Source: Chrysochromulina tobinii (taxonomy: Eukaryota > Haptophyta > Prymnesiales > Chrysochromulinaceae). Taken from it: 17,815 nucleotides of DNA. The number at the start of each line of letters is the position of its first letter. Position 1 is the first letter of the stretch. The stretch spans positions 1-17,815 of the forward strand of contig JWZX01002112.1 of assembly GCA_001275005.1 (NCBI GenBank), in the 5' to 3' direction. Below, piece after piece: positions 1 through 8,767 of the stretch. Made by a program: the position numbers and the translations under genes. Below the pieces are notes generated by a model that was given only the letters and a program-made list of their open reading frames with translations, did not search any database and was not told the DNA's origin.

Positions 1-140
1 TGCGCGCGGGCCGGCGCACTGAGAGTGGTCTCCACTGGAAGCGGAGTGCCGGGCCGCAGCGATGCGCGCTGCTGCCGAGAGGGGGCGGGGCGAGAGGCTG
101 TGAGACAGCCAGAGAGCGCGGCACCCGTAGAGCTGGGGCC
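1..140. other. Region downstream of the recombinase stop, no gene seen
   Basis: This GC-rich stretch follows the recombinase stop codon on the minus strand and may hold the 3' end of the retroelement. Two short inverted repeats are visible: AGTGG/CCACT with a 3-nt loop near 25-37, and GGCTG/CAGCC with a 5-nt loop near 106-120. I saw no coding sequence and no copy of these motifs at the other end of the element. Confidence 0.35.
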
Positions 141-1970
141 TTAGGGCTCGAGCTCGATGTCGCGATCGGCGTCGCGTGCAGCCTTGCCCAGGGCGCCGGC
201 CGCGATTGAGGTTTGAAGGTGTGCCACCCATTCGTCCGCGTCAAGCCGAGGAAGGTTGGCCGCAGTCGTGGAGTCAACGAGCTGGTCCATGGACGTGATG
301 ATCCAGGCGGTGCGCTCGATGTCGTTCATCCTCGCGTAGATGAGGAGTGCCTCTTCGCTCTTCCAGCGAAGGATAGCCATGATGCGCTCCGGGGGGCAGC
401 CCGCGGCGTACAGCGCACAGGCAAGGTAGATGCGGAAAGAGTGCACGGAGAAGCACGCACACTCCGCCTCGGTGAGTCCAGCCCCCTCGCGCAGTGCCTT
501 GACGAAGAGGCGGTCCAACAGGTCGTGATGCCACTCGACACCGAGCGCCGGCCCGAAGAGCGGGGTGATGGGGGCGGTGGCGGCGGTAAGGCCGGCCCTC
601 AGTGCGGCCGTGGTGAGGGCCGCAAGCGAGCGACATGCGTTGCGCGCGGCGACGGACGAGAATGGTAGCCACGACGGCTTTGAGCCGAAGAATTCGCCAA
701 ACGCATCGTTCTTGAGGGAACCGAACACGAGCCAGCAGCCGTCACCCTCAGTGATGGAGAGGACCTCGGCTAGCGTGGGAAGAGCGGTGATGATGCCTCC
801 CAGGCGCCACTTCAAGCTTGCGAAGGTGAGGCGACCCTTCTTGAAAACGGTCGTTTTGTGCGCCTTGGAGACGTCCCCCTTTCGCATGCCTGTCTCTGCG
901 AGCGTCTCAACCGTCGCCCGGAATGCGATCAGCTCGTACGAGGCCCAGTCCCATGGGGCGCGTAGCATGGCCAGGATAAGGACATTGGTGAGCGGATTCT
1001 TGCGCGAGGGTGCGAGGGAGTCGGTGCCGTGGAGCTCGACATATTGGCGCAGCATTCCTGTGACAACCTGAACGGCAATGGTGAAAGGCGCCATCTTGTA
1101 TCCACGCTTCTTGTGTTCGCGAGCCACCGCGTAGAGCTTGTTGAGGGCGTTCCGCGGGTTAGCCGCCGGATCCTTCTTGGATCTCGGCTGCATCCGGGCG
1201 TACATGTGGAGCATCGCGAGTGCCGGTAGGATGAGCTCACGACGGTGACCCACCGGGTCGAGTCCCGTATTTGCCGCGACGTCCGTGCGCCACATCGGCG
1301 TCCCGAGTGCCGCGCAAGCCTTACGCCACGCCTCGAGATGATACTTGTCTTTCTCGTTTGTGGAGTCCGCGAAGGCGGACTCGAGGTGCTCGCGCATGAC
1401 GTCAAGCAGTCCCGCAAGCTCTTCCTCGCGACCTGGTAGAAGAGCCATAGGCGAGTCGTCCTGAAGAAGAGCCGCCTCCCAGGTTGTTGGTGCACGAGCC
1501 GCCGGGGTGGCGGCTTTGACGGGCGGCGGCCAGCGTTGCTGCCGTGCCCCAGAGCTCATACCCACCGGTCGAAGCGCCGGTGCCAGCGACAGCTGAGGCG
1601 TCAGGCGCCCGGGAGGGCGCGTGAGTGGCGGTGGAGCACCCGTGGTCATCCGCCGCGGCGTGGGCACAGAGCGCATAGCCGTTTGTGAAGGCATGGGAGG
1701 CGTCAGGGGTGGCGCCCCGAGGTTGGGCTGCGGTGCCAGCGGCCTGCTCGTCAAGAATGGCGGTGGTTTCGTGCGCGCGCCGTCACCTGCGACCGTCGAT
1801 GAGAACGTGGCATTGATGCAGAGCTCGGTGTCGGTGAGCCTGTGCGAGGATGCCACCGCGGCGCCTGTGAGGAGGGCCGCGATGACGCCACGCGCTGCCC
1901 GTGCGACCCGTGCGGGCGCAGGCGCAATGCGAGAGCGCGGGCGGGCGCCGGCGCGAGCGAGAAGGGGCAC
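141..1970 (-). CDS. Tyrosine recombinase of the retroelement
   Basis: This is the predicted integrase of the element: a tyrosine recombinase that would join the circular DNA copy to the host chromosome through a 3'-phosphotyrosine intermediate. In the 609-residue frame, residues 1-160 are Pro/Ala-rich and look like a linker. Residues about 185-350 form an alpha-helical core-binding-like region. The catalytic region follows, with Arg363 (TGMRKGDV), His510 and Arg513 (VHSFR), Trp536 (RWKSEE) and nucleophile Tyr545 (LLIYARM). All the key residues are present, so the enzyme may be active. The frame opens after a stop near 2013 and the marked start is GTG. It overlaps the RT/methyltransferase frame by 220 nt in another phase, so it is probably made by frameshifting, splicing or internal initiation, and the true N-terminus is unknown. 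The stop is TAA at 141-143. Confidence 0.82.
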   Translation of the reverse strand: MPLLARAGARPRSRIAPAPARVARAARGVIAALLTGAAVASSHRLTDTELCINATFSSTVAGDGARTKPPPFLTSRPLAPQPNLGAPPLTPPMPSQTAMRSVPTPRRMTTGAPPPLTRPPGRLTPQLSLAPALRPVGMSSGARQQRWPPPVKAATPAARAPTTWEAALLQDDSPMALLPGREEELAGLLDVMREHLESAFADSTNEKDKYHLEAWRKACAALGTPMWRTDVAANTGLDPVGHRRELILPALAMLHMYARMQPRSKKDPAANPRNALNKLYAVAREHKKRGYKMAPFTIAVQVVTGMLRQYVELHGTDSLAPSRKNPLTNVLILAMLRAPWDWASYELIAFRATVETLAETGMRKGDVSKAHKTTVFKKGRLTFASLKWRLGGIITALPTLAEVLSITEGDGCWLVFGSLKNDAFGEFFGSKPSWLPFSSVAARNACRSLAALTTAALRAGLTAATAPITPLFGPALGVEWHHDLLDRLFVKALREGAGLTEAECACFSVHSFRIYLACALYAAGCPPERIMAILRWKSEEALLIYARMNDIERTAWIITSMDQLVDSTTAANLPRLDADEWVAHLQTSIAAGALGKAARDADRDIELEP

Positions 1971-4534
1971 CAGGCACGCGATGAGCGGCGCGTTAGCGGA
2001 ACACGAAGTCCGTCATCGAGTTCGGCACCCCCACGGCGCTCGACGAGCCGATCGCCCTGCTTGGCCATGGCGCGTACCGCCAGGACGCCCTGCTCGAGAA
2101 GCGCCCGCTGGCGCAGGATGGGGGGTTCGGATACGGCGGAGAGAAGGGGGCGCAGCCCGGCCAGCCACACGCGATGGCCGAGGATGTGCGTGCATGTCCC
2201 GTCCGCACGCGTCGCCAGGTCGAGACCATCAGAGGTTGGACGAGCTGCGACGGCCACGGTGGCTGGATGGTGCCAGATGGAGCCTTGCTCCGGATGATGC
2301 GCTGCCGGGTGCTCGAGGCCATAGATGACGTTGGCGTCAGCCGCCGCCGCGATTGCAGCAAGGGCGAAGTGTGCGAGTGCCGTGTCATCGCGTACAGACC
2401 GGGCGAAGGCGCGCGGGATCGGCTTGATCCCACCAGGTTCCGCGGGCGAACGCAGCCGGGGGACATGGTGGGAGGAATAGGTGCGGGCGGGAGGGGCAGC
2501 GAACACGATGGCGTACACTCGCGCCGCGATCTCGCCAAGCAGCTGGTGCTGCACCTCTCGGCGCCGAAGGTCGAATTGATCCCCATTGGCAATGTCGTAG
2601 TTGACCACCATAAGGCCGAGCGTCTCTCCGAGGGCAAGTAGGTCGAGCGTGCCATTCTGGGCGAGACCACCAAAGAGGAAGAGGGCTCGGGCACGCCCCG
2701 TGGGCGCGCGCACAGTAGCCCCTACCGCCTCGGCCGCAGTGCGGACGCGATGCAGTGTGTCGATGCCATCGTAGAAATTGTACATCAGCTGCTTGGGCAG
2801 GACCAGAGTGAAGACAAAGTGGTGCAGGAGCCCACCGAGCTCCCGCATCTCGCGGACAGTGAGTGTGCCGGCCTGAGCGCCGCGAAGAGCCGTGAGTGCT
2901 TTGAGCACTTTGGCCGGTGAGAGGTAGGAGAGGAGCGCGGTAGCAAGGTACTGACCCCCAACCCACTCGCCTTGCACTCCGACGCAGCGTTTGCACGGGT
3001 CGCTGCGCCGGAGGTTAGCGGCGGTACACTCGCGCCCCCAGTGCTCTGTCGCGTCGCAGAGGAGGACGGGCCCGATTGTGAAGATCCGTGGGTCATCCGT
3101 ATAGCCAAAGGCGATGAGGAGGTACCCTTGCACATGCGCGCCCACTTCGAGTTCGGCGGCGACCTGTGCGCGCACGGCGAGCCACCCGGCGAAGGCGGGG
3201 CAGTCGGCCGCCCACTTGTCATATGTCGGTAGGTGATCTCGATGAAAATCGTCCTGAAACTTGTTGCAGTACTCGGTGACGTAGCCTTGTGCGTACCGAG
3301 ACGAAGGCACCGTGCCCATGCTCACACAGCCTGCCTGTATGAGAGTAAGCGCGACCTCAGGCGTGTCGGCAAGAAGGCACGTGATGAGACGTGAGATAAG
3401 CTCCTGGGTGATCGCGGACGGGTCGAGGAGCATTAACTGCATGTAGATGCGCTGTCGGAAGCTCACCGCGAGTTGATGAAAGAATTTCGCAAAGTCGTCA
3501 CCAAAGCTGAGCACGTCGAGGCCAAGCATCTCCGCCGGCGGCGTGAGGACGACGATCGCGAGGGTGAGCATAAAGAAGAAGGGCTTGAGCTCCGGCGGTA
3601 GGATAGGGGCACCAAATCCACTCCCCGGGGTCGGTCCAAATGGGCGGTACGGCGGGCGAGCGCTGATCGCCTGCACGCTAAATCGGGCAGGGTCGCGCCT
3701 CACGTCGCCTGCGGCAGCGAGTTCGCGCGCACGGAGCGCTCTATCGAGCTGTGAGCCGATGCTCGCGTTGAGAGAGAGAACAGGGGCTGCCGTCCCGAAG
3801 GTCGTCATGGTGCCAGCGGGGGGTGCCGTGTCGTTATTGACCATGCGCCAAGATGTCAGGTTGCTCTTCACGACGCACCCTACGCAGGAGAATCTGCCCG
3901 GCGCGGTGAGCAGGTTGAGCCGACCCTGTGCCACTGAGGCCGCCGAGCGCGCCGCAAACCATCCTGCGTCGATCATTTCGCGCAGCGTCTCATGCACCGA
4001 AGCGAAGCCGTCGGCAATTGAGGACATGGGCGGGATCATAACCAGCTGCCCGCCAAGTTGCGTGAAGAACTCGACTCCGTGTGTGGTGCAGGCGTCGCGC
4101 AGTGCGGCGTCCGGCGAGCCCCGGAGGAGGTTGGCGGCATATGTTGGGTCGAGGCTGAAGTTGGGCGCGCGTGAGAGGTCCGCGAGCGTGATGCGCTCAC
4201 CGTCGTGGCAGAGCACATGGCCGGCGGCAATGAGCGCCGCTGCCCACGGGTAGCACGCATTCTCATCGAGATTGCACGCGAACAGTTTCGGTTTTGGGCA
4301 GCCCTGGGCACGTCCCGTCTTGGCCGCATGCAGCAGCCACCGCCAGGTAGCTTGCTGGCATTCGAGGGCAGCTGCATAGGCATCTGGTAACAGGACGGTG
4401 TCCCAGTCGAGTGCATCCGCCGGGACGCAGCCCGAGGGCGGCGGGTCGGCAGGGGCGGCAGCGGTGACGATGCAACCGATGGCACGTACGGGAACGGGAC
4501 GCGATGCAGGCGCGTGTCGCTCGCCGAGTAGCAC
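1751..4534 (-). CDS. Reverse transcriptase fused to a C5-methyltransferase-like domain
   Basis: This ORF encodes the element's reverse transcriptase, which copies its RNA to DNA. Within the 927-residue frame, motif A lies near residues 339-355 (catalytic Asp347 in DDFAKFFHQL), motif B near 405-420 (G-T-V-P-S) and motif C is YTDD at 478-481 (nt 3092-3103). A thumb-like region runs to about 590. Next comes a Rossmann-like domain that resembles C5-cytosine methyltransferases: a motif I-like FLFGG near 619, an acidic motif near 645-655, PPA at 681-683 where PPC is expected, and EHP at 741-743 matching the ENP motif. Such domains recur in algal and dinoflagellate DIRS-like elements, by my recollection. 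No RNase H is evident between the two. The last 100 or so residues look like read-through of the overlapping recombinase region. The frame opens at 4576 with no ATG; GTG at 4534 is only the first possible start, so expression as a continuation of the upstream frame is likelier. Confidence 0.8.
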   Translation of the reverse strand: MLLGERHAPASRPVPVRAIGCIVTAAAPADPPPSGCVPADALDWDTVLLPDAYAAALECQQATWRWLLHAAKTGRAQGCPKPKLFACNLDENACYPWAAALIAAGHVLCHDGERITLADLSRAPNFSLDPTYAANLLRGSPDAALRDACTTHGVEFFTQLGGQLVMIPPMSSIADGFASVHETLREMIDAGWFAARSAASVAQGRLNLLTAPGRFSCVGCVVKSNLTSWRMVNNDTAPPAGTMTTFGTAAPVLSLNASIGSQLDRALRARELAAAGDVRRDPARFSVQAISARPPYRPFGPTPGSGFGAPILPPELKPFFFMLTLAIVVLTPPAEMLGLDVLSFGDDFAKFFHQLAVSFRQRIYMQLMLLDPSAITQELISRLITCLLADTPEVALTLIQAGCVSMGTVPSSRYAQGYVTEYCNKFQDDFHRDHLPTYDKWAADCPAFAGWLAVRAQVAAELEVGAHVQGYLLIAFGYTDDPRIFTIGPVLLCDATEHWGRECTAANLRRSDPCKRCVGVQGEWVGGQYLATALLSYLSPAKVLKALTALRGAQAGTLTVREMRELGGLLHHFVFTLVLPKQLMYNFYDGIDTLHRVRTAAEAVGATVRAPTGRARALFLFGGLAQNGTLDLLALGETLGLMVVNYDIANGDQFDLRRREVQHQLLGEIAARVYAIVFAAPPARTYSSHHVPRLRSPAEPGGIKPIPRAFARSVRDDTALAHFALAAIAAAADANVIYGLEHPAAHHPEQGSIWHHPATVAVAARPTSDGLDLATRADGTCTHILGHRVWLAGLRPLLSAVSEPPILRQRALLEQGVLAVRAMAKQGDRLVERRGGAELDDGLRVPLTRRSSRAWCPFSLAPAPARALALRLRPHGSHGQRVASSRPSSQAPRWHPRTGSPTPSSASMPRSHRRSQVTARARNHRHS

Positions 4535-5109
4535 TGGCTGCGCAGCGTCGCGTTGATGGCATCGAGCTGCAGCGGCTTACACACCGCCAGCCAGCCGGCG
4601 CACTCAGCGCGGTCGACGGGGGAGCGTGTGGTGTCGGCAATGCGCCACTCGTACTCATGGCGCAGCGCGCGCATGCTCGCCTGAGCCTTCTCCACGACCG
4701 TGCCCCATGGGACTGGGTGAGCCCGCGCCTCGACGAGTACTTGCTGGGGCTCGAGTGCAAGCTCGGGTTGAGCCCCCACACGTACGCCGTCAGGAAGAGC
4801 AGCCGTGGGCTGGCGGAAGGCACATGCTCGCGCAAGCGCAAGAGCGGCCACACGCGCGACCGTCGCGTCGCCGTGGAGAGCGGCGAGCGTCGCCCACGCG
4901 ATATTGTTCGAGGATGGAGCCTGGGTCAACGGAGTGCGGGTCCATGCATCCGTGACGTCACGCGCTGTCATTTCCCAGTTCATCGGCGGCGGGTCAGTGA
5001 TGAGGGCGCCTGAAACAACCAAGCCCAGCGTCTCGATCTCGAAATAGTAGAAGGCGTGCACGTCCGTCCGGCCGGGGAAGAGCGCCGCCGCCCATCTCGT
5101 CGCGTCCGC
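4500..5109 (-). CDS. N-terminal pol segment, in frame with gag after a TAG
   Basis: This stretch begins directly after the gag-like ORF's TAG (5110-5112) in the same frame and stays open well past 4500. Its sequence (for example HAFYYFEIETLGL and MNWEMTARDVTDAW near the start) has the mixed composition of a folded protein, unlike the other frames here. I do not recognise a domain. It looks like the N-terminal part of the RT polyprotein, separated from gag by one stop codon and from the RT frame by a -1-type change near 4440-4530, where frame character passes from one phase to the other. The open frame continues to 4036, but that part overlaps the RT frame and appears non-coding. No ATG lies near its beginning, which fits read-through of the TAG or decay better than independent initiation. 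Confidence 0.55.
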
Positions 5110-5112
5110 CTA
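5110..5112 (-). other. In-frame TAG between gag-like and pol frames
   Basis: The codon reads GAT TAG GCG on the minus strand. Frames before and after are the same phase, and both sides look coding. It could be a read-through stop, as in the gag-pol arrangement of some retroviruses, or a single C-to-T change of a CAG codon. The sequence alone cannot decide. Confidence 0.5.
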
Positions 5113-8100
5113 ATCAGTCTCGCGGGAGATAAAGAAGCGGCGCTTGCCGAAATAAGCCTCGCCACACTCGTCGAGCGGTAGACCAATCCGAGGTGCCGTG
5201 CCGTCAAAGATGAGGGGCACGAACACATGCGCCGATGCAGCCCTGGCCGAGGCAGTGAGCTGGACCTTTGGGACTTGGGTCGGGTCGAGCCCGGGCGGCT
5301 TGTCCGCCCACGTCGTGGAGCCCTGCAGTGCGATCGAAGACGGCTGTGCGCCCACCCCGAGCCTTGGCGTCTCTACCGGCGCTGTATCAAGCTTGCTGCC
5401 TTCATCCTTGACGGTCACCATCGAGGGATCCCGCACGTGGTTTAGACAAGAGATAACCGCAGTGTTCTCAAGTGTATCCACGCGCAAGATCCGACTCTCA
5501 GATGACTTGGTCGTGGAATCAGGAGCTGGCCCGGGCCACGGTGCCGCGAGGGCCGAGAGCCGAACGGCGACCGAAGGCAGCGCCGCTGCGGGGGGCGGCG
5601 ACGGGCGAGCATACACCTGTGGCATCGGTGGCGGCTCGGCGGGCATCGCGCCTGTAGGCAGGGGCAGCACTGGTGGCGCGTCGCAACGGGCGAGCGTCGA
5701 GATTGGAGTAGCTACTCCATCTATGTGCAGCCAACTGGTGGCACCGCCCGAAAGCAGAGGCTCCGTGAGATTCACAACACGAGCGTTGGCGATCAGGATG
5801 GGGGTAGTCGCGGCAAGCTGTGCAGCCCCGAGCAGGATCAGTGCCTGGAGGTGCTTCTTGCGGAATGCGGCGCCGAGGGAGAAATTGTGCGCTCCTTTAG
5901 TCGCCGTCACGTGCTGAGGGTGCTTGGGCTCGAGGCAGAACGCATGAGGTACCACCGAGACCGAGCAGAAGCAGGGGGCACAGGCTCCAGCCGGCACACC
6001 CTCCGTCTCACGGAATTCCTTAAGTGGGATAGCCTGCTTCTGGTTGTCCTTCATGCGAAAGACGAGTAGTCCCTCGGCTCCCTTCTTCTTATCCACGTAG
6101 CAGCCGCCGGAGCGAGAGCCCACCGCCGACTTCTTGATCGCCTTCTCCTCCGTCGTGAGCGGGGTCTCTTCTTCCGTCGTAGGCGGTGCGATCGTGCCCG
6201 ACTCGGCGAGGAAGGCGCCAGTCGCGCCCTCGTGCCCCCGCGCCACAGCAGTCGAGCGCGGAGATGCACTGGACTCGGCCAGGTCGACCGGGACCAAGTA
6301 GGTTTTCGGGAGAAGATGGCCCAGCCCCAGCCTCATCAGATGGGTCGCGGTGCCAGCCGCCTCAGCCACACCAGCGCGGTCGGACTCAAACGTCTCCTCG
6401 GCCTTCGAGAGAGGCACGACGAGATTGCCCCCGAACTGCATGCTTGGGTCGCCGGACTTGAGATCGCGCATCCGGATGACCGAGTGCTCGGCAAGCACCC
6501 CGGTGATGTAAGCCTGCATCACCTGGTTCCTGACCTTGATGTTGACAAGGCCCGCCTCGTTGTGGTAGGCGATGGCCGCTTGCAGTACTCTCTCGAACGA
6601 GTCCTGCCCCGAGAAGTTGAGTAGGGCGAAGAAGCCCGTATTGTCACGCGCGACCCGCGTCAGGAGCAGCTGGTTGCGGGTGACCGACCCATATACCTGG
6701 TCAGCCGGTACGTGAACCTGCTCGTGAACGGCGTCCGGGTTGTGGTAGAACGCCAACGCGGCATAGTAGAGGTCATTCTCGAGGTCAAAGGACACGCTCC
6801 CTGTGCAAAAGACCTCCCACAGCTTCTTGAGCGGTGGGTACTTGCGCAAGGGATCCGCGATGGCCACGACGTGCGCCGGCATGCACAGCTCGAACGCGAG
6901 CTGACCCATGAAGGTTGGGCCGTGCATGCGGAGCGTGTTGGCGATCATCTTGACCAGCGGGATCACCGGCACAGCGTCCTTTTGGCCACACAACGCGTGC
7001 ATGAAGATGGCCTCGCCGGAGCGGATGATTGCTCCGATGATCGCATGCGCGTGCTCGTGGGAGTCGAACATGCCCTGGAGTGCCTCGTTGAGCGCAGTGA
7101 AGCTCGGGTCGCCCAACCTCTTGTACACCTCGGCCTGGTGGGCCGTGGAATACCCAACAAGCCTGGCTTCTCCTGACGGAACGCCCTCCTTGGCCCGCTG
7201 ACGATCTTGCTCCTTATCCTCGAGGATATCAAGCACCTTGGCGGTCCGCTCGGCAGGTGACAGCTGCTGCATATCGGCACCCGCGAAGCGCGGGGTGAGA
7301 AACGAGAGCTTCGCCGCCAGGATGGCAAGGTCGCCGACCACGGGCTCGGAGGCCCGGATACCAGTGCGAGCACATAGAGTCCGAATTTCCGTCCACGCGG
7401 CCGATGGCGCCACCGCACAGAAGCGTCCTCCTGAGCTGTCCTGGCCCAAGATAGGGATGAGGGCCTCATAGTGGTCCACCGCAAGAAGGATGTTCTCCAC
7501 TGTGAGTGCGTCGTGCTGGCTTGAGGCAAGGCCCGCGGCCAGCCGGCGCCGAGCATCCACGAGTCCGGCGTGCAGAACTTCGAGCTGCTCGGGCGGCTGG
7601 GCGCCTTTGAAGGCGCGCCTGAACTCCTCCACTTGGGCTCTGGCATCGATCCAGGTTGGAAGGTCGAACGTCCCACGTACCCCTAAGGGCACGATCGCCT
7701 GGAGTGCAGACTGTAGCACCATTGTCACCACCACCTGGTAGCCACCTTGTGCCGAGCGGTCTACCCCAGAGAGGCGCGGGCCGACCGTGAGCTCGAAGGC
7801 GCCGAGCGCTTCCGGGGCAATGTCACCATATGCCATGATGCTCATTGCGGTGACCGCCGCCAGCGGCGGCGGGCCTGTTGGCGGGCGCGGTCCTCCGCTG
7901 GGGGGGCCTTGTGCTGGCTGGGTTGCCGGTGCAGGTGCTACGGGCGGGTAGATTGTGGCAACGTCAATCGCGTCGGCCGCATCCAGACGGAAGATGGGGC
8001 TCGCTTGCATGTTCGCCAATTTGCGCAGGAAGACACGTAGCTGCCCCGTCCGAAGCGGCGAGCTCAGCATATTGGACTCGCGGGCGCGCGTGAGGAGTAG

Positions 8101-8658
8101 GTCCGTAATCTCTCCCAATTTGGTGGAGCCGATGATTGTGCTCTCAATAATCAGTCTTGCAAATTCGGGCGAGTACGTTACCACGCGTCCGAGCAGCCAT
8201 ATGATCGCAGCCCAGCGTATGCCTCGAGCCCCGCGCCCGCCGCCCTTGGCCTCCAGGCTGGTGGTGAGCTCCGGGGTCAAGGTGTGGAGTGCCGAACTCT
8301 CTCCACTCGTGATGACGTAGATCTGTCCATCTGTGCCTAGAGGCCGGATGGGTTGGTAAGTGCATTGACTGGGAAGCGCGCGAATGCGAGCGGCATGGCG
8401 ACGAGCCGGTTCAGAGTTGAAAACCCTGGCCCGCGAAAGGCAGGAGCCGAGCTCGCCGCGCGCGCCGTCAACCGAGGTTGAACGTCGACGATCGAACGCG
8501 TCGCCGCAAGGGGACACGCACCGGAGACGCATCGGAGATTCTGCATGCATGCAGTTCCCCCTCTGCATCGTACAGTGCGCGCACCCATGCGCTGAGCCGG
8601 CCCCGAGCCTAACACAAAGGACATATGTCCCCCTTTCGTAACGTCCAACACGAGACAT
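5110..8658 (-). CDS. Gag-like protein of the retroelement
   Basis: This is the first ORF of the element on the minus strand, 1182 residues if started at the ATG at 8658. Position and size suggest a Gag-like structural protein, but I recognise no named family. Roughly the first 105 residues have weak coding character. Convincing protein begins near nt 8340, just after a possible 3' splice site (CCGGCCTCTAG), so the real N-terminus may be shorter or spliced. The middle is alpha-helical in character. Near nt 5930-6000 lies a Cys/His cluster (C-x2-C-x-C, later H-x3-C and H-x2-H) that could bind zinc or nucleic acid, preceded by a Lys/Glu-rich stretch. A Pro/Ala-rich linker follows near 5520-5660. 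The ORF ends at TAG 5110-5112, yet the same frame continues as plausible protein beyond it. Confidence 0.6.
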   Translation of the reverse strand: MSRVGRYERGTYVLCVRLGAGSAHGCAHCTMQRGNCMHAESPMRLRCVSPCGDAFDRRRSTSVDGARGELGSCLSRARVFNSEPARRHAARIRALPSQCTYQPIRPLGTDGQIYVITSGESSALHTLTPELTTSLEAKGGGRGARGIRWAAIIWLLGRVVTYSPEFARLIIESTIIGSTKLGEITDLLLTRARESNMLSSPLRTGQLRVFLRKLANMQASPIFRLDAADAIDVATIYPPVAPAPATQPAQGPPSGGPRPPTGPPPLAAVTAMSIMAYGDIAPEALGAFELTVGPRLSGVDRSAQGGYQVVVTMVLQSALQAIVPLGVRGTFDLPTWIDARAQVEEFRRAFKGAQPPEQLEVLHAGLVDARRRLAAGLASSQHDALTVENILLAVDHYEALIPILGQDSSGGRFCAVAPSAAWTEIRTLCARTGIRASEPVVGDLAILAAKLSFLTPRFAGADMQQLSPAERTAKVLDILEDKEQDRQRAKEGVPSGEARLVGYSTAHQAEVYKRLGDPSFTALNEALQGMFDSHEHAHAIIGAIIRSGEAIFMHALCGQKDAVPVIPLVKMIANTLRMHGPTFMGQLAFELCMPAHVVAIADPLRKYPPLKKLWEVFCTGSVSFDLENDLYYAALAFYHNPDAVHEQVHVPADQVYGSVTRNQLLLTRVARDNTGFFALLNFSGQDSFERVLQAAIAYHNEAGLVNIKVRNQVMQAYITGVLAEHSVIRMRDLKSGDPSMQFGGNLVVPLSKAEETFESDRAGVAEAAGTATHLMRLGLGHLLPKTYLVPVDLAESSASPRSTAVARGHEGATGAFLAESGTIAPPTTEEETPLTTEEKAIKKSAVGSRSGGCYVDKKKGAEGLLVFRMKDNQKQAIPLKEFRETEGVPAGACAPCFCSVSVVPHAFCLEPKHPQHVTATKGAHNFSLGAAFRKKHLQALILLGAAQLAATTPILIANARVVNLTEPLLSGGATSWLHIDGVATPISTLARCDAPPVLPLPTGAMPAEPPPMPQVYARPSPPPAAALPSVAVRLSALAAPWPGPAPDSTTKSSESRILRVDTLENTAVISCLNHVRDPSMVTVKDEGSKLDTAPVETPRLGVGAQPSSIALQGSTTWADKPPGLDPTQVPKVQLTASARAASAHVFVPLIFDGTAPRIGLPLDECGEAYFGKRRFFISRETD
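8541..8554. repeat. Perfect 14-bp palindrome in the element leader
   Basis: CTGCATGCATGCAG equals its own reverse complement. A second perfect palindrome, GGACATATGTCC, lies at 8619-8630. Both are inside the weak N-terminal part of the gag-like frame and could be leader, dimer or protein-binding sites, or chance. Confidence 0.4.
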
Positions 8659-8767
8659 AGTAGAACAGGCTCTGCCTGTCCACCCTAATTTTCTAAGTTT
8701 GCATTTTTCGCGATCGCGCCCCTCTCTCTATCGAAGCGGCTTCCTTCGTGCGCGCTCGCGCGCGTCG
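8659..8767. promoter_or_regulatory. Divergent spacer between the retroelement and the Lys/Ala/Pro-rich gene
   Basis: About 110 bp separate the minus-strand gag-like ATG from the plus-strand ATG at 8768. It holds a hairpin (ACAGGC-TCT-GCCTGT, near 8665-8679), a short T-rich tract and a palindrome CGCGATCGCG at 8709-8718. The head-to-head layout makes it a candidate start region for both transcripts, or the place where the element meets host DNA. I saw no TATA box. Confidence 0.3.

Larger units (their letters stand above)
141..8658 (-). mobile_element. DIRS-like tyrosine-recombinase retrotransposon (gag-like, RT, methyltransferase-like, YR)
   Basis: Four consecutive minus-strand coding blocks form one retroelement: a gag-like ORF, a pol N-terminal segment after an in-frame TAG, an RT plus methyltransferase-like ORF, and a tyrosine recombinase. 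RT together with a tyrosine recombinase, and no DDE integrase, is the hallmark of the DIRS order, which inserts through a circular DNA intermediate without target-site duplication. The limits given are those of the coding region. I found no matching terminal inverted repeats or split direct repeats between 1-140 and 8340-8700, so the true ends are unknown. All three RT aspartates and the recombinase R, H-x-x-R, W and Y are present. One in-frame stop and one or two frame changes separate the blocks; these may be recoding signals or decay. No RNase H was recognised. Confidence 0.8.

Noticed and set aside
213-1071. Plus-strand frames opposite the recombinase
   Set aside because: They are shadows; the catalytic residues of the recombinase lie on the minus strand.
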